Shown here in pieces: positions 38,290-47,612 of a stretch of DNA of 59,475 nucleotides (the first letter of the stretch is position 1; each line of letters starts with the position of its first letter). Source of the stretch: an uncultured Acetobacteraceae bacterium (GTDB lineage Bacteria; Pseudomonadota; Alphaproteobacteria; Acetobacterales; Acetobacteraceae); assembly GCA_903918195.1 (NCBI GenBank), contig CAIXDS010000274.1:1-59475 (forward strand), read 5' to 3'. The translations under genes were made by a program, and so were the position numbers. The notes beneath the pieces were generated by a model that was not told the DNA's origin, did no database searches, and saw only the letters and a program-made list of their open reading frames with translations.

Positions 38290-40722
38290 ATGGACGGGTC
38301 AATTGCCCCCGGTTTGCTGCTCTCCGTCCACGAGACCGTCTCCCGCCTCGAGTCGCCCCCGCGCGGCTCGGCGTTCGGCACCGCCAAGCTGCCGCCGCGC
38401 GCGCTGGAAGCCGGCATGGGGCTGGCGGTGGCCCGCCGCACCGTGTTCCGCCCCGAGGATGCCGAGTGCTTCGGCCGCGTCGCCGACCGCGTGGCGGCGG
38501 GCAACATGTCGCTGCTCGGCCGACCGCTGACCGAGGCCGAGAACGACGAGCAGGCGCGGCTGCGCAACGCCATCGCCACCGGCGCGCTGATCACCTCCGG
38601 CCGCCATTTGCAGCATGGCGACCCGGACCAGGCCAGCCGGAACATGGAGGTGTTCACCAACTGCGCCACCGCCATCGCCAGCTTCGCCAAGTTCTACCTG
38701 CTGCTGAACGGCAGCGGCGTCGGCCGCGCCTATGACGACGAGCTGGTGGCGGTGGACTGGGCCGAGGCGCCGGAAACCCTTCTCTACCTGTCGCCCGCGC
38801 ATCGCGACTACCCGCACGGTGAGGCAGACTTGCGCCGATTCGCCGCGGAGCTGGCGCTGCCGGGCGAGGCGGTGCGCGACTGGATCGGCCGGGAATTGCT
38901 GGCCGATCTGGCGCACGCCCCAGCGGACGCCATCATCCACCGCGTGGCCGACAGCCGCGAAGGCTGGGCCAAAGCGATCGAATTGCTGGAAAGCCTCGCC
39001 TTCCAGGGCGCCCGCGCGACCAAGATCGTGTTCGACCTCTCCGCCATCCGCCCGCGCGGCGCGCCGATCCGCGGCATGCAGGGGCGCCCGGCCTCCGGCC
39101 CGATCTCGCTGCTGCGCGCCCTGCTGAACATCCGCCGCCACGTCATCGAGCCGGCACGAGCGCGCGGCGCCGATCTGCCGCTGTGGGAGCAGGCGCTGCT
39201 GGTCGATCACCACCTCTCGGTCGAAGTGCAGGTCGGCGGCGCCCGCCGCGCCGCGCGCATGGCCACGAAAAGCTGGCGCGACCCCGGCATCTTCCGCTTC
39301 ATCCGCTGCAAGAGCGAGGGCGGCATGTGGACCGCCAACCACTCGGTCATGGTCGATGGCGAATTCTGGCAGCACGTCGCCCAGGCGACCGACCTGATCG
39401 CCGACGGCGGATCGCCGGAGAATTTCGCCCCGCTCACCCGCCACGCCCTGGCCGTGTTCGAAGACGTCACAAGGTGCGCCTACATCAACGGCGAGCCCGG
39501 GCTGATCAACGGCGACCGGCTGGAGGACCACCGCACCGGCAGCGCCTGGAAAAAGCCGGTGCATGAAGACGGGCGCGATTTCCGCTCGATCCGCTATCAG
39601 GTGGACCACGCCGCCGGGCTGCTGGCCGTGCTGTCCGCCCACGCCAACGCGGCACGCTTCCCGGTCACCACCAACCCGTGCGGCGAGATCGTGCTGCACG
39701 TCACCGGCGGCTATTGCGTCATCGCCGATTTCGCCCCGCTGCTGGCCTGCCCGGGCGCGCCGGAAGAGTACATGCCGGGCTGCATCCCCGCCGGCGACGC
39801 GGCGCTGTGGGATGCGCGGGTGGAGGAAGCGGTGCGGCTCGGCGTGCGGTTCCTCAGCCGCGCCAACACCATGGACGCGCTGTATGCCGAGGAGGTGAAG
39901 CGTACCAACCGCATGGGCATCGGCCCGACCGGCCTGCACGAATGGGCCTGGGTGCGCTTCGGTCTCGCCTTCGACGACCTGCTGGACGAAGCGCGCTCGG
40001 CGCCGTTCTGGGACATGCTGGCGCATCTGTCGGCGGTGGCGAAGCAGGAGGGTGACGCCTGTGCAGCCGAGCTGGACCGGCCGGCGCCGTTCACGGTGAC
40101 CACGGTGAAGCCGGCCGGCACCACCAGCAAGCTGTTCGGCCTGACCGAGGGCGCCCACCTGCCGGCGCGCCGGCAATACCTGCGCTGGGTCATGTTCCAG
40201 GGCACCAAGGATGCCACCGGCGCCTGGACGCGCGACAGCGACCCGTTGCTGGGCCAGTACGAGGCGCGCGGCTACCCGATCCGCACGCTGACCAGTTTTC
40301 CCAACATGTCGATCGTCGGCTTTCCTACCCTGCCGCTGATGCAGCGCCTCGGCCTGGGCGACCGGCTGGTCACCGCCCCCGAAGCCAGCCCGGCGCAGCA
40401 TTACCGCTGGCTGGAACTGCTGGAGCGGCACTGGATCGGCGCCGAGCGCGGCAACCAGGTTTCCTACACGCTGAAAGTGTTCACCGACCTGCACGGGCTG
40501 GAAGCATTCCGCGCCATCGTGCTGGCGAACCAGCCGCGCATCCGCTGCTGCGCCGTGCTGCCGAGCCGGCCGGACCACGAACTGGGCTATGAGTACCTGC
40601 CCGAGGAGGAGGTGGCGGAAGCGCGCTTTACCGAAATCGTCGCGGACATCCGCGACCCGGCGCTGCATGAGATGATCGACCTCGCGCATCTGCAATGCGC
40701 CGGCGGGGCGTGCCCGATCTGA
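38290..40722 (+). CDS. nrdJ: Adenosylcobalamin-dependent ribonucleotide reductase (class II)
   Basis: The 810-aa product reduces ribonucleotides using a B12-derived thiyl radical, so it works with or without oxygen. Visible elements are FTNCATAIASF (one redox Cys), LNGSGVGRAYD, the thiyl-radical loop NPCGEIVLH near residue 462, KRTNRMGIGPTGLHEWAW, VKPAGTTSKLFGLTEGAH and the C-terminal CAGGACPI that recycles the active-site disulfide. Start ATG 38290 has AGGAG 9 nt upstream. No class I nrdAB genes are in the window. Control by NrdR is likely from the two upstream boxes. Confidence 0.93.
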   Translation: MDGSIAPGLLLSVHETVSRLESPPRGSAFGTAKLPPRALEAGMGLAVARRTVFRPEDAECFGRVADRVAAGNMSLLGRPLTEAENDEQARLRNAIATGALITSGRHLQHGDPDQASRNMEVFTNCATAIASFAKFYLLLNGSGVGRAYDDELVAVDWAEAPETLLYLSPAHRDYPHGEADLRRFAAELALPGEAVRDWIGRELLADLAHAPADAIIHRVADSREGWAKAIELLESLAFQGARATKIVFDLSAIRPRGAPIRGMQGRPASGPISLLRALLNIRRHVIEPARARGADLPLWEQALLVDHHLSVEVQVGGARRAARMATKSWRDPGIFRFIRCKSEGGMWTANHSVMVDGEFWQHVAQATDLIADGGSPENFAPLTRHALAVFEDVTRCAYINGEPGLINGDRLEDHRTGSAWKKPVHEDGRDFRSIRYQVDHAAGLLAVLSAHANAARFPVTTNPCGEIVLHVTGGYCVIADFAPLLACPGAPEEYMPGCIPAGDAALWDARVEEAVRLGVRFLSRANTMDALYAEEVKRTNRMGIGPTGLHEWAWVRFGLAFDDLLDEARSAPFWDMLAHLSAVAKQEGDACAAELDRPAPFTVTTVKPAGTTSKLFGLTEGAHLPARRQYLRWVMFQGTKDATGAWTRDSDPLLGQYEARGYPIRTLTSFPNMSIVGFPTLPLMQRLGLGDRLVTAPEASPAQHYRWLELLERHWIGAERGNQVSYTLKVFTDLHGLEAFRAIVLANQPRIRCCAVLPSRPDHELGYEYLPEEEVAEARFTEIVADIRDPALHEMIDLAHLQCAGGACPI

Positions 40723-40813
40723 GGGGCACCGGCACAGCAAGGGGCAAAAACATCACGAAGCTGCCGGCACGCAGTGTCGTAATTTAACGCAATGTTTTTC
40801 CGGCAACAAAGGA

Positions 40814-40834
40814 TTGACATCCGACCGTGTCGGA
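40814..40834 (+). promoter_or_regulatory. Candidate -35 box overlapped by an inverted repeat
   Basis: TTGACA (40814-40819) is followed at once by TCCGAC-CGT-GTCGGA (40820-40834), a perfect 6-bp inverted repeat. No convincing -10 box is found at 16-18 nt, so this is at best a weak candidate for a regulated promoter of the DUF6311 gene. Confidence 0.25.
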
Positions 40835-40879
40835 CACAGGACTAAAGTTGTTTTGCATCTGGAGGCCTGTGTTCATTTC

Positions 40880-42826
40880 ATGAACAATGCGTTGGTACAA
40901 CATTCTCCCTCATGGGTGACCAGGATCGCCCGCGGTTTCGAGCGGGACCGCAGCCGGCCGTTCCTGCTGGCCTGGGCCGCGCTGATCGCCATGGTCTATG
41001 TGGCGACGGTCTTCGATTCCTCATTCATCCTGGGGGACGGATCGTTCTGGGCCAACCCGCGCGGGCCATGGTTGCTGGACCCCGACGACAGGTTCGACAA
41101 CGTCGATATCCTCGGTTACCAGGTTGGCTATCTCGGCTTCCTCAAGGCAGCATGGCAGCTTCCGGTTTTTTTCGTGCCCAACCTGGGGGCGCCGGACGGC
41201 ACCAATATCATCTTTGTTGACGCCACCCCGATCGTCGCATTGCTGGGCAAGCTGGTCAGTGGCGCGATGGGACATGCGGTCAACCCCTACGGAGTCTGGA
41301 CAGCCGCCTGTTTCATTCTGTCGGCGGTGTTCGCCAGCATGGTGGTCATCGAGCTTGGCCAGGCTTCGCTATTGGCCGTGACGGCGGCGAGCCTCCTGGC
41401 ACTGTCGGCGCCGCCGCTGCTGCATCGCTTCGGTCATCTGCCGCTGCATGCGCATTTCATTGTCATTGGCGCGCTGCTGCTCTACCTGATGGACCGGCGG
41501 ACCGAACCGGCCTGGCGGCCGACCGCCCGGTGGGCTGGCTGGCTGTGCCTGGCAATTCTGACCAACGTCTATCTGTTTGCCATGGCGGCGGCCCTCTATG
41601 GCGCGAGCCTGCTGCGTCGCCTCGACCTGAATGGCTGGCGGGTCCGGACGATGCTGCGCGAACCGGCGGTCGTTGCGGGTGCGTTGGCGCTGGTGGCCCT
41701 GCTGGCCGGTCATCTGGGGAAGGGAACCAGTACCGGCTATCCCGGCACCGTTGGTTACGGTCACTATTCGATGAATCTCGCCAGCCCATTCTGGCCGCAG
41801 CGCAGCGGCCTGTTTCCCGGCTTGTATCCCATCATCGACGCCACCGGAGGACAATATGAAGGCTTTAATTATTTAGGTTTTGGTGCAATCCTGCTCTTTG
41901 TTGCGGCTATGCTGTTAAACATCCGTCAACTGCAAAAACATACCGGCGCGCATCTGTATCTTTGCCTGGTGTTGTTTATTCTTGCCGCATTTGCGGTCAC
42001 GCCGCGTGCCTTTTTCTTTCACATACATGTCGCGGGCTATCTGGGCTCCGCTGCCGTTGTGCTGCTCGGCATGGCTGTGCTGATCCCTCCCCCCTGGCTG
42101 CGCCCGCATCGGCAGCTCGTCGTCCTGCTGGCTGCACTCGTTGCCGTTGGGTCGCTGACCGCATTGGCGGCCTGGTTCGGCGGCTTTCGCGACGAGATCA
42201 AGACGACGGTTGTTGATCTTGCCGGGCGACTGGCGATCTTGCTCGGAATATTTCGCTCATCCGGTCGCATGTTCTGGCCGGCCTTCTATGCCATGATGTT
42301 GATCGGCCTGGCGCTGGCCCTCCGTCGCCTGCCACCCGGCGCGCGGACCGCCTTCGTGCTTGGCTGTTGCGTCCTTCAGCTCGCCGACACTGAGCCGTTG
42401 CGCCAGCGCATCACGGAGCTGACGCGGCGCGATGTGCCGCCTCTGATCGACGGCGGCGAATGGCAGGCGCGCATGCGGGCGGCAACCTTCGTGCAGGTCA
42501 CGCCGCAAATGCTTTGCGCCACCGGCGCCATCGTGACCTTGCTCAACATGGAATTGCAACTGGCTGCCATGGCGTCGGAACGACCGATCAACAGCGTCTA
42601 CAATCCGCGACGGCGCGTCGACTGCGCGGCGGAAGCGGCGGCGGTCCTGGCAGGACCTTGGCGTGACGACACGCTTTATGTTTTCGCTACGGGAACGCGC
42701 ACCGGGATTCCGGCCGGCTGGCAGCCCGGCGGCCTGGCTTGCCAGCCCTTCAAGCAGGGGATCTGGTGCCTCGGGCCGCGCCCTGATGCGCGGCAGCAGC
42801 CGAGCGCCGGATCAGGGGGTGGCTGA
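40880..42826 (+). CDS. Multispanning membrane protein, DUF6311-like
   Basis: The 648-aa product has about ten or more hydrophobic helices and a large C-terminal soluble part. The loop LGAPDGTNIIFVDATPIVAL after the second helix resembles the signature of DUF6311 membrane proteins, which look like GT-C type glycosyltransferases (first loop with acidic residues: DPDDRFDN). It probably acts in surface polysaccharide or lipid glycosylation, in line with the neighbouring glycosyltransferase and methyltransferase. ATG 40880 is the best start, but GGAGG lies 14 nt upstream, a long spacing. Its 3' end overlaps the convergent methyltransferase by 15 nt. Confidence 0.7.
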   Translation: MNNALVQHSPSWVTRIARGFERDRSRPFLLAWAALIAMVYVATVFDSSFILGDGSFWANPRGPWLLDPDDRFDNVDILGYQVGYLGFLKAAWQLPVFFVPNLGAPDGTNIIFVDATPIVALLGKLVSGAMGHAVNPYGVWTAACFILSAVFASMVVIELGQASLLAVTAASLLALSAPPLLHRFGHLPLHAHFIVIGALLLYLMDRRTEPAWRPTARWAGWLCLAILTNVYLFAMAAALYGASLLRRLDLNGWRVRTMLREPAVVAGALALVALLAGHLGKGTSTGYPGTVGYGHYSMNLASPFWPQRSGLFPGLYPIIDATGGQYEGFNYLGFGAILLFVAAMLLNIRQLQKHTGAHLYLCLVLFILAAFAVTPRAFFFHIHVAGYLGSAAVVLLGMAVLIPPPWLRPHRQLVVLLAALVAVGSLTALAAWFGGFRDEIKTTVVDLAGRLAILLGIFRSSGRMFWPAFYAMMLIGLALALRRLPPGARTAFVLGCCVLQLADTEPLRQRITELTRRDVPPLIDGGEWQARMRAATFVQVTPQMLCATGAIVTLLNMELQLAAMASERPINSVYNPRRRVDCAAEAAAVLAGPWRDDTLYVFATGTRTGIPAGWQPGGLACQPFKQGIWCLGPRPDARQQPSAGSGGG

Positions 42827-43459
42827 CCGTGGCCTCGCCCGCAGCAGCATCTGCTGACCGATCGGTTTGACCGGGCTGGCCAGCCAGGCACGGATCAGCC
42901 AGGGATGCACCGGCAGGCGTGACTTCACGCTCAGCGGCAGAAAGCGCGGGATCACCTGCAGCACCTCCCATCCGTTGGCAGCCAGGAAATCAGCCAGGCT
43001 GACATGCGACCATACCGACACATGGGTATAGTCATCGAAATAGGCACGGCACGCATATCGCCAGTTCGGCTGCACCATGGTCAATGATCCGCCGCGGCTC
43101 AGCTTGCCCCGCAGCCCGGCCAGCAGACATGCGACCTCGTCCTGCGACAAATGTTCCAGCAGATTGCTGGCGAAGGCAAAGTCGACCGACGCATCGGCAA
43201 CCCGTTCAAGGTCGGTGACCGGGCCGATGATCGCCTCCACGCCCGGCGCCAGGTAGCGCGTGCAGCCGGGCCAGATATCGACGGCAACGCGGTGCCGGGC
43301 AACGACGCTGTTGATGAAGTCGCCATACCCGCAGCCCAGGTCCAGAACGCAGTCATCCGCCCGAATTTCGTGGCAGAAATGATATTTCCACAGGCTCCGC
43401 CAGACGATCGCCCGGCGAGGATCGTGCGCCAGGCGTGTGGCGTGGTATCCGTCGCTCAC
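42812..43459 (-). CDS. Class I SAM-dependent methyltransferase
   Basis: The 215-aa product has a Rossmann methyltransferase fold. Motif I is VLDLGCGYGDFINSV, the acidic end of strand 2 is VAVDIWPG, and NLLEHLSQDEV follows, with LRGKLSRGGSLTMVQPNWRY after it. Start GTG 43459 overlaps the TGA of the upstream glycosyltransferase, so the two are translationally coupled. A role in methylating a glycan or lipid carrier is an inference from that coupling. Confidence 0.85.
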   Translation of the reverse strand: MSDGYHATRLAHDPRRAIVWRSLWKYHFCHEIRADDCVLDLGCGYGDFINSVVARHRVAVDIWPGCTRYLAPGVEAIIGPVTDLERVADASVDFAFASNLLEHLSQDEVACLLAGLRGKLSRGGSLTMVQPNWRYACRAYFDDYTHVSVWSHVSLADFLAANGWEVLQVIPRFLPLSVKSRLPVHPWLIRAWLASPVKPIGQQMLLRARPRSATP

Positions 43460-44481
43460 CGGACCAAAGGCTTCCAGCCGAAGATGATCCCGGCGATCAT
43501 GCGCAACCCGACGGTCAGGGCGCGGCGGTTATTGACGTTGCCACCCTTGCTTGCGCCGACCCGCGGATGGAAGGTGATCGGACATTCCACCAGGAACAAC
43601 CCGTTGGCCAGCGCCCGGTCGAGGAAGTGGGCGTTGAACTCCAGGTTCACCGATGGATCAAGCCGGGGCAGTAGGCGGGCCAGCGCGTCGCGGCGGCAGA
43701 GCTTGTAGGTGGTGCCGACATCGGTGACGGTACTGCGCCCGAGATGCTTGACTTCGAGCAGCTTGCCCACGAACAGATTGCCGTAAAACATGAAGGTGCT
43801 GAGTTGCGTGGTGTACTGGCGCAGTCGCTCGACGGTGCGCGTGCCGTTGACGATGTCGGCGTGGGGGGCGAAGGCCAGCAACTTATCAAGGTCGTAGGCA
43901 CGGAACGTCATGTCCCCTTCACACAGCACGATCAGGTCGCTGTCCTCGAAGCGCAGCGCCTCGGTGAAACAGCGCACGACGCAGCGTCCGTAGCCCTGGA
44001 CCGGTTCGTCGAAAGTGACGGCCCCGGCGCCTTCGGCAGCGGCGAAGGTGCCATCGCGGCTATTATTGCTGACGACGATGACGCGCCGGACCCGCGGATG
44101 GGCGGCGAAGTCGCGGACCGCGCTGGCGATGCTCGCCTCATCATTATAGGCGGTCAGCGCCACGGTCACCGCCAGACGGTCGACGGACTCGAAGCGGACG
44201 TCACCCTGATCCCGCTTGGCCTGGAGCAGGAACAGGAGGTCGGCCAGGGCCAGCAGCACGCCAACAGTGATCGGCACGCCGCTGTACCAGACGAGCCATT
44301 CGGCCAGCGGGAGCAATTCCCGGTTCAGTCCGAGCAGGACACGCGGAAACACCATCAGCACGCCGGCAAAATACAGCGCCAGCCCGATGCTGAAGCTCAG
44401 CGTGCCATACATGAGGAAAGGCACACGACGCCAACGGCCACCGGGTTCGCGCGTCGCAGTGTCATTGATCCGGACCGCCAC
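43456..44481 (-). CDS. Family 2 glycosyltransferase, membrane-anchored
   Basis: The 341-aa product has two N-terminal membrane helices (YGTLSFSIGLALYFAGVLMV and GVPITVGVLLALADLLFLL), then a GT-A domain with VALTAYNDEASI, VIVVSNNSRDGT and the nucleotide/metal loop CEGDMTF, and an acceptor region VTDVGTTYKLCRR. GT2 enzymes of this shape transfer sugars to polyprenyl phosphate or growing glycans. The start is uncertain: GTG 44481 (AAAGG 9 nt upstream) is chosen; the longer frame runs into the palindromic repeat. It is coupled to the methyltransferase downstream. Confidence 0.82.
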   Translation of the reverse strand: MAVRINDTATREPGGRWRRVPFLMYGTLSFSIGLALYFAGVLMVFPRVLLGLNRELLPLAEWLVWYSGVPITVGVLLALADLLFLLQAKRDQGDVRFESVDRLAVTVALTAYNDEASIASAVRDFAAHPRVRRVIVVSNNSRDGTFAAAEGAGAVTFDEPVQGYGRCVVRCFTEALRFEDSDLIVLCEGDMTFRAYDLDKLLAFAPHADIVNGTRTVERLRQYTTQLSTFMFYGNLFVGKLLEVKHLGRSTVTDVGTTYKLCRRDALARLLPRLDPSVNLEFNAHFLDRALANGLFLVECPITFHPRVGASKGGNVNNRRALTVGLRMIAGIIFGWKPLVR

Positions 44482-44690
44482 CAGAATTCGCCTTTCATCG
44501 CCGTATCTGTCGGGCCTGATGTTCCGACCGGCCCGGATGTATTCACCCCGGCGGGTGAATCGGAACACCAGATCATGGGCGAGTGTTGCGCCCCGACGGC
44601 TGCTTCCGCCGCAGCCACAACACGAGCCACGCGGAATAGATTGTTGCTGTGGCGGAGTCCAGCGCAGCGAGGGCAGCCGCCGGGGCACTC

Positions 44691-44766
44691 GGGTGAAGGA
44701 AGGCCAGGGCTCCGCCCTTAGCAGGGTCCAGGGGCAGAGCCCCTGGCCTTCCTTCACCCGATTGCC
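44691..44766. repeat. Palindromic repeat, copy 7
   Basis: The ends are inverted copies of GGGTGAAGGAAGGCCAGGG. Between them lie GGGCTCCGCCC and the core CCAGGGGCAGAGCCCCTGG, and the copy ends in the family tail CCCGATT. It lies 210 nt upstream of the glycosyltransferase start and 40 nt from tRNA-Gln. Confidence 0.8.
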
Positions 44767-44805
44767 CTGGAGCAGCCGCGGCCTGACCTCACTGTCCGCG
44801 CGGTC

Positions 44806-44880
44806 TGGCTGGGGCGGGAGGATTCGAACCTCCGCATGGCGGAATCAAAATCCGCTGCCTTACCACTTGGCGACGCCCCA
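44806..44880 (-). tRNA. tRNA-Gln (anticodon TTG)
   Basis: The reverse strand gives a complete 75-nt cloverleaf. The acceptor stem is TGGGGCG/CGCCCCA, the D-loop region is GCCAAGTGGTAAGGC, the anticodon stem GCGGA/TCCGC encloses TTTTGAT with anticodon TTG, and the T-arm is GGAGGTTCGAATCCTCC. CCA is encoded. It reads Gln CAA and, by wobble, CAG. Confidence 0.97.
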
Positions 44881-44913
44881 TCCGTGCAAGCTGATTAGGC
44901 GACCCGGCACAGC

Positions 44914-45759
44914 TCAGCAAGCCCCGCCCCATGCCCACCAGCCCGGGCGACGCACCAGCCCGGCCGTTTCGGCCGCTGCGGCCGCATCGGCGAACACACC
45001 GAAGCAGGTCGCCCCCGACCCGCTCATGCGCGCCAGCAGGCAGCCTGGCGTGGCCCGCAACGCCGCCAGCACCTCACCAATGACCGGGCACAGCGTCACC
45101 GCCGGCGGCTCCAGGTCATTGCCCAGCGCGGCCAGATCGCGCGCCATTGCAGCCGCATCCGGCCAGCCCGTCGGCAACGCGGCCGGAGCGGAAAAGCCGC
45201 CCGCGCGAGCGCGAAACACCGCCGGTGTCGCCACCGCCACGCCGGGATTGACCAGTACCATGCCGAAGCCGGGCAGCTCGGGCGCGGGCGACAGTGCCTC
45301 GCCCACCCCGCCCATGCGCGCCGGCCGCGCGGCCAGGCACACCGGCACATCCGCCCCCAATCGCAGCGCCAGGGCGTGCAGCGCCGCCGCGTCCGCCACC
45401 ACCCCCCACAGCCGTCCCAGCAGGCGCAACGCCGCGGCGGCGTCGGCCGAACCGCCGCCAATGCCGGAGGCCACCGGCAGCGTCTTCACCAGCGTCAGCC
45501 GTGCCCCCGCCTGCACCCCTGTCGCCGCCGCCAGTCCGCGCGCCGCCCGCAGCACCAGATTGTCGGGCTCGGCCTGCAACGCGCCGCCAAAAGGCCCTTC
45601 CAGGGCGAGCGAAAACGCCGCGTCCGGCACGGCGCGCAGGGTGTCGCCGACGCGCGGAAACACCGCGAGGCTGTCGAGCAGGTGGTAGCCGTCCGGGCGG
45701 CGGCCGACCACGTGCAAGAACAGATTGACCTTGGCCGGCGCGGCTTCAGTGAACGGCAC
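44914..45759 (-). CDS. ispE: 4-diphosphocytidyl-2-C-methyl-D-erythritol kinase IspE
   Basis: IspE phosphorylates CDP-methylerythritol in the MEP pathway to isoprenoids. The 281-aa GHMP kinase starts [20 protein letters not shown], followed by RPDGYH. The ATP loop is [19 protein letters not shown], and [13 protein letters not shown] forms the C-terminal GHMP motif. All expected motifs are present and length is normal. It is followed by tRNA-Gln and preceded by the TPR lipoprotein gene on the same strand. Confidence 0.95.
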   Translation of the reverse strand: MPFTEAAPAKVNLFLHVVGRRPDGYHLLDSLAVFPRVGDTLRAVPDAAFSLALEGPFGGALQAEPDNLVLRAARGLAAATGVQAGARLTLVKTLPVASGIGGGSADAAAALRLLGRLWGVVADAAALHALALRLGADVPVCLAARPARMGGVGEALSPAPELPGFGMVLVNPGVAVATPAVFRARAGGFSAPAALPTGWPDAAAMARDLAALGNDLEPPAVTLCPVIGEVLAALRATPGCLLARMSGSGATCFGVFADAAAAAETAGLVRRPGWWAWGGAC

Positions 45760-45827
45760 GGCAGCGGCGATTTGTCGGGTGGACTGAACAAGCCACCGCG
45801 GCGACCCGGAGTGTCGGCATCAGGCCT

Positions 45828-47549
45828 CTAGGGAATCGGGTTGGTGGCTGGCGGGGCCTGCGGCGCGGCGGCGACGCCCAGGGCCTGCTCGCTCTCGCGC
45901 AGCTTCGCCTCAAGCTTCGGCACATCCTCGGGCTCGGGATTGAGGTTCAGCGCCCGGCGCCACTGGAACAAAGCCTCCCGCCGGCGGCCGACCGCCCAAT
46001 AGGCGTCACCCAGATGACCGTTGACGGTGGCATCCTCGGGCAACAATTCGACCGCGTGCTCCAGCGTCGTCACCGCGCCGGTCTTGTCGCCCTGACGCAG
46101 CATCACCCAGCCCAGGCTGTCGACGATGGCGCCGTCGTTCGGCCGCTGCTCCACGGCGCGCTCGATCATCTGGCGCGCGCGGGCCAGATTGCGGCCCTGC
46201 TCGGTCCAGGAATACCCCAGATAGTTCAGCACGAAGGGCTGGTCCGGGGCGAGGTTGAGCGCGGTCATGAAATCGGCTTCGGCGCGGGCCCAGTCCTTGG
46301 TCCGTTCCAACGCGATGCCACGGTCATAGAACAGCGGCCAGTCCAGCCGGCCGGGCTTGGACACGCGCGCCACCGCCTTGTCGTAGGCGGTCACGGCGTC
46401 GGCGTAGCGGTGACTGGAGCGCAGGATATCGCCCTGGCCGCCATAGGGCTCGGGCCGGTCGGGATAGTCGTGGGCGATCTGTTCCAGCTGGTGCAGCGCC
46501 TCCTCGGACCGGCCGGTCTGCTCGGTCAGTGCAGCGCGGTGCAGGCGCACGATCGCGATCAGCGGGTCGTCGGCGGCCACCGGCGCAAGCAACCGCAAGG
46601 CGGTGGCGGGGTGCTTCGACGCGTCCAGGATGTCGGTCGCCATCAGCCGGGCGGAGGTGTCGTCGGGGCGCAGGTCGAGCGCGAGGCGCAGCATCAGCAT
46701 GGACAGCTCGCTGGCATCCTGCTGGCGCAGCGCCGAGGCCATGACCAGGTAGGCCTCCGCCAGCCCATCGGTCGGACGGCGGATGACCTTCTCGCCCGCA
46801 GCCGCCTCCAGCGATGGCAGCGCGATCGCGATTTCGGGGTTGAGGGCAGCGGTGGCCTTCAGCGTATCCGCCGCCTCGATCGGATGCCCCTGGCGCGCCT
46901 GCCAGCTTGCCAGCAGCCGGGCGAGTTCCAGAGTTGGCGCGCCATATTCGGCCTCGGCAACACGGTACAGCCGCGCCGCCTCGGCGGTGCGGCCGGCCAG
47001 ATCGGCGATCAGCGCGCCGTGCAGCGCATAGATAAAGCGGGAGCGCTGGCCCTCGATGAACGGATGCAGCGTCGCCAGCGCGGCGTCGGTGCGTCCCGCC
47101 CCCTGCTGCGCCCAGGCCACCAGCAGCGGCTGCAGCAATTGCGTCAAACCCTGGCGGGGCAGCGCCGCATAGCGGCTCTCGGCCGCGTCCCAGTTGCCGC
47201 GGGCGGCATCGTGGCCAGCCAGCAGCAACTGCGCGCTCTGATTGTCCGGCAGGTCCTCGGCCAGGCGCACCGCCTCAGGCCGTCCGGCCAACAGGCAGGC
47301 CAGGAAGGCCTGCTGGCGCAGTTCGGCGCTGTCCGGGTCGAGCGCCAGCCCGCGCAGGAACGCGTCCGGGGCTACCTCAAGATCGTTGTCCATCGCTGCG
47401 AACCGGCCGGCGAGAAACGCCCCGGCCACGCTGCGCGGTTGCTCGCCCCCGGCCACCGCGCCTTGCGACACCGGGTTGGACGCCGCGCACGCCGACAACA
47501 GCGACAGAGCGAGCAGAAGAGACCGGCGGATCGAGCGACCGTGTTGCAT
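45828..47549 (-). CDS. TPR-repeat lipoprotein
   Basis: The 573-aa product has a lipoprotein signal, RRSLLLALSLLSAC with Cys at the lipobox, and then a long array of tetratricopeptide helices. Clear TPR units include PDQPFVLNYLGYSWTEQGRN, NDGAIVDSLGWVMLRQGDKT and DATVNGHLGDAYWAVGRRRE. It is probably an outer-membrane or periplasmic scaffold. Similar TPR lipoproteins are commonly found beside ispE in alphaproteobacteria, as I recall. The Shine-Dalgarno GAGG lies very close to ATG 47549. It is 63 nt downstream of ETF-QO. Confidence 0.85.
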   Translation of the reverse strand: MQHGRSIRRSLLLALSLLSACAASNPVSQGAVAGGEQPRSVAGAFLAGRFAAMDNDLEVAPDAFLRGLALDPDSAELRQQAFLACLLAGRPEAVRLAEDLPDNQSAQLLLAGHDAARGNWDAAESRYAALPRQGLTQLLQPLLVAWAQQGAGRTDAALATLHPFIEGQRSRFIYALHGALIADLAGRTAEAARLYRVAEAEYGAPTLELARLLASWQARQGHPIEAADTLKATAALNPEIAIALPSLEAAAGEKVIRRPTDGLAEAYLVMASALRQQDASELSMLMLRLALDLRPDDTSARLMATDILDASKHPATALRLLAPVAADDPLIAIVRLHRAALTEQTGRSEEALHQLEQIAHDYPDRPEPYGGQGDILRSSHRYADAVTAYDKAVARVSKPGRLDWPLFYDRGIALERTKDWARAEADFMTALNLAPDQPFVLNYLGYSWTEQGRNLARARQMIERAVEQRPNDGAIVDSLGWVMLRQGDKTGAVTTLEHAVELLPEDATVNGHLGDAYWAVGRRREALFQWRRALNLNPEPEDVPKLEAKLRESEQALGVAAAPQAPPATNPIP

Positions 47550-47612
47550 ATCCTCACCCTAACAGCGCCGTTTGCGCTTCGCCACGCGGGCAAAGTACCC
47601 GCGGGCCGGTTT

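Noticed and set aside
35663..38302. An 879-residue open frame antisense to the transketolase-like gene
   Set aside because: Same cause: the forward frame has clear thiamine-diphosphate motifs and an RBS, the reverse frame has none.
43456..44757. A glycosyltransferase start upstream of 44481
   Set aside because: The extra N-terminal residues run into the palindromic repeat at 44691-44766 and look non-coding.
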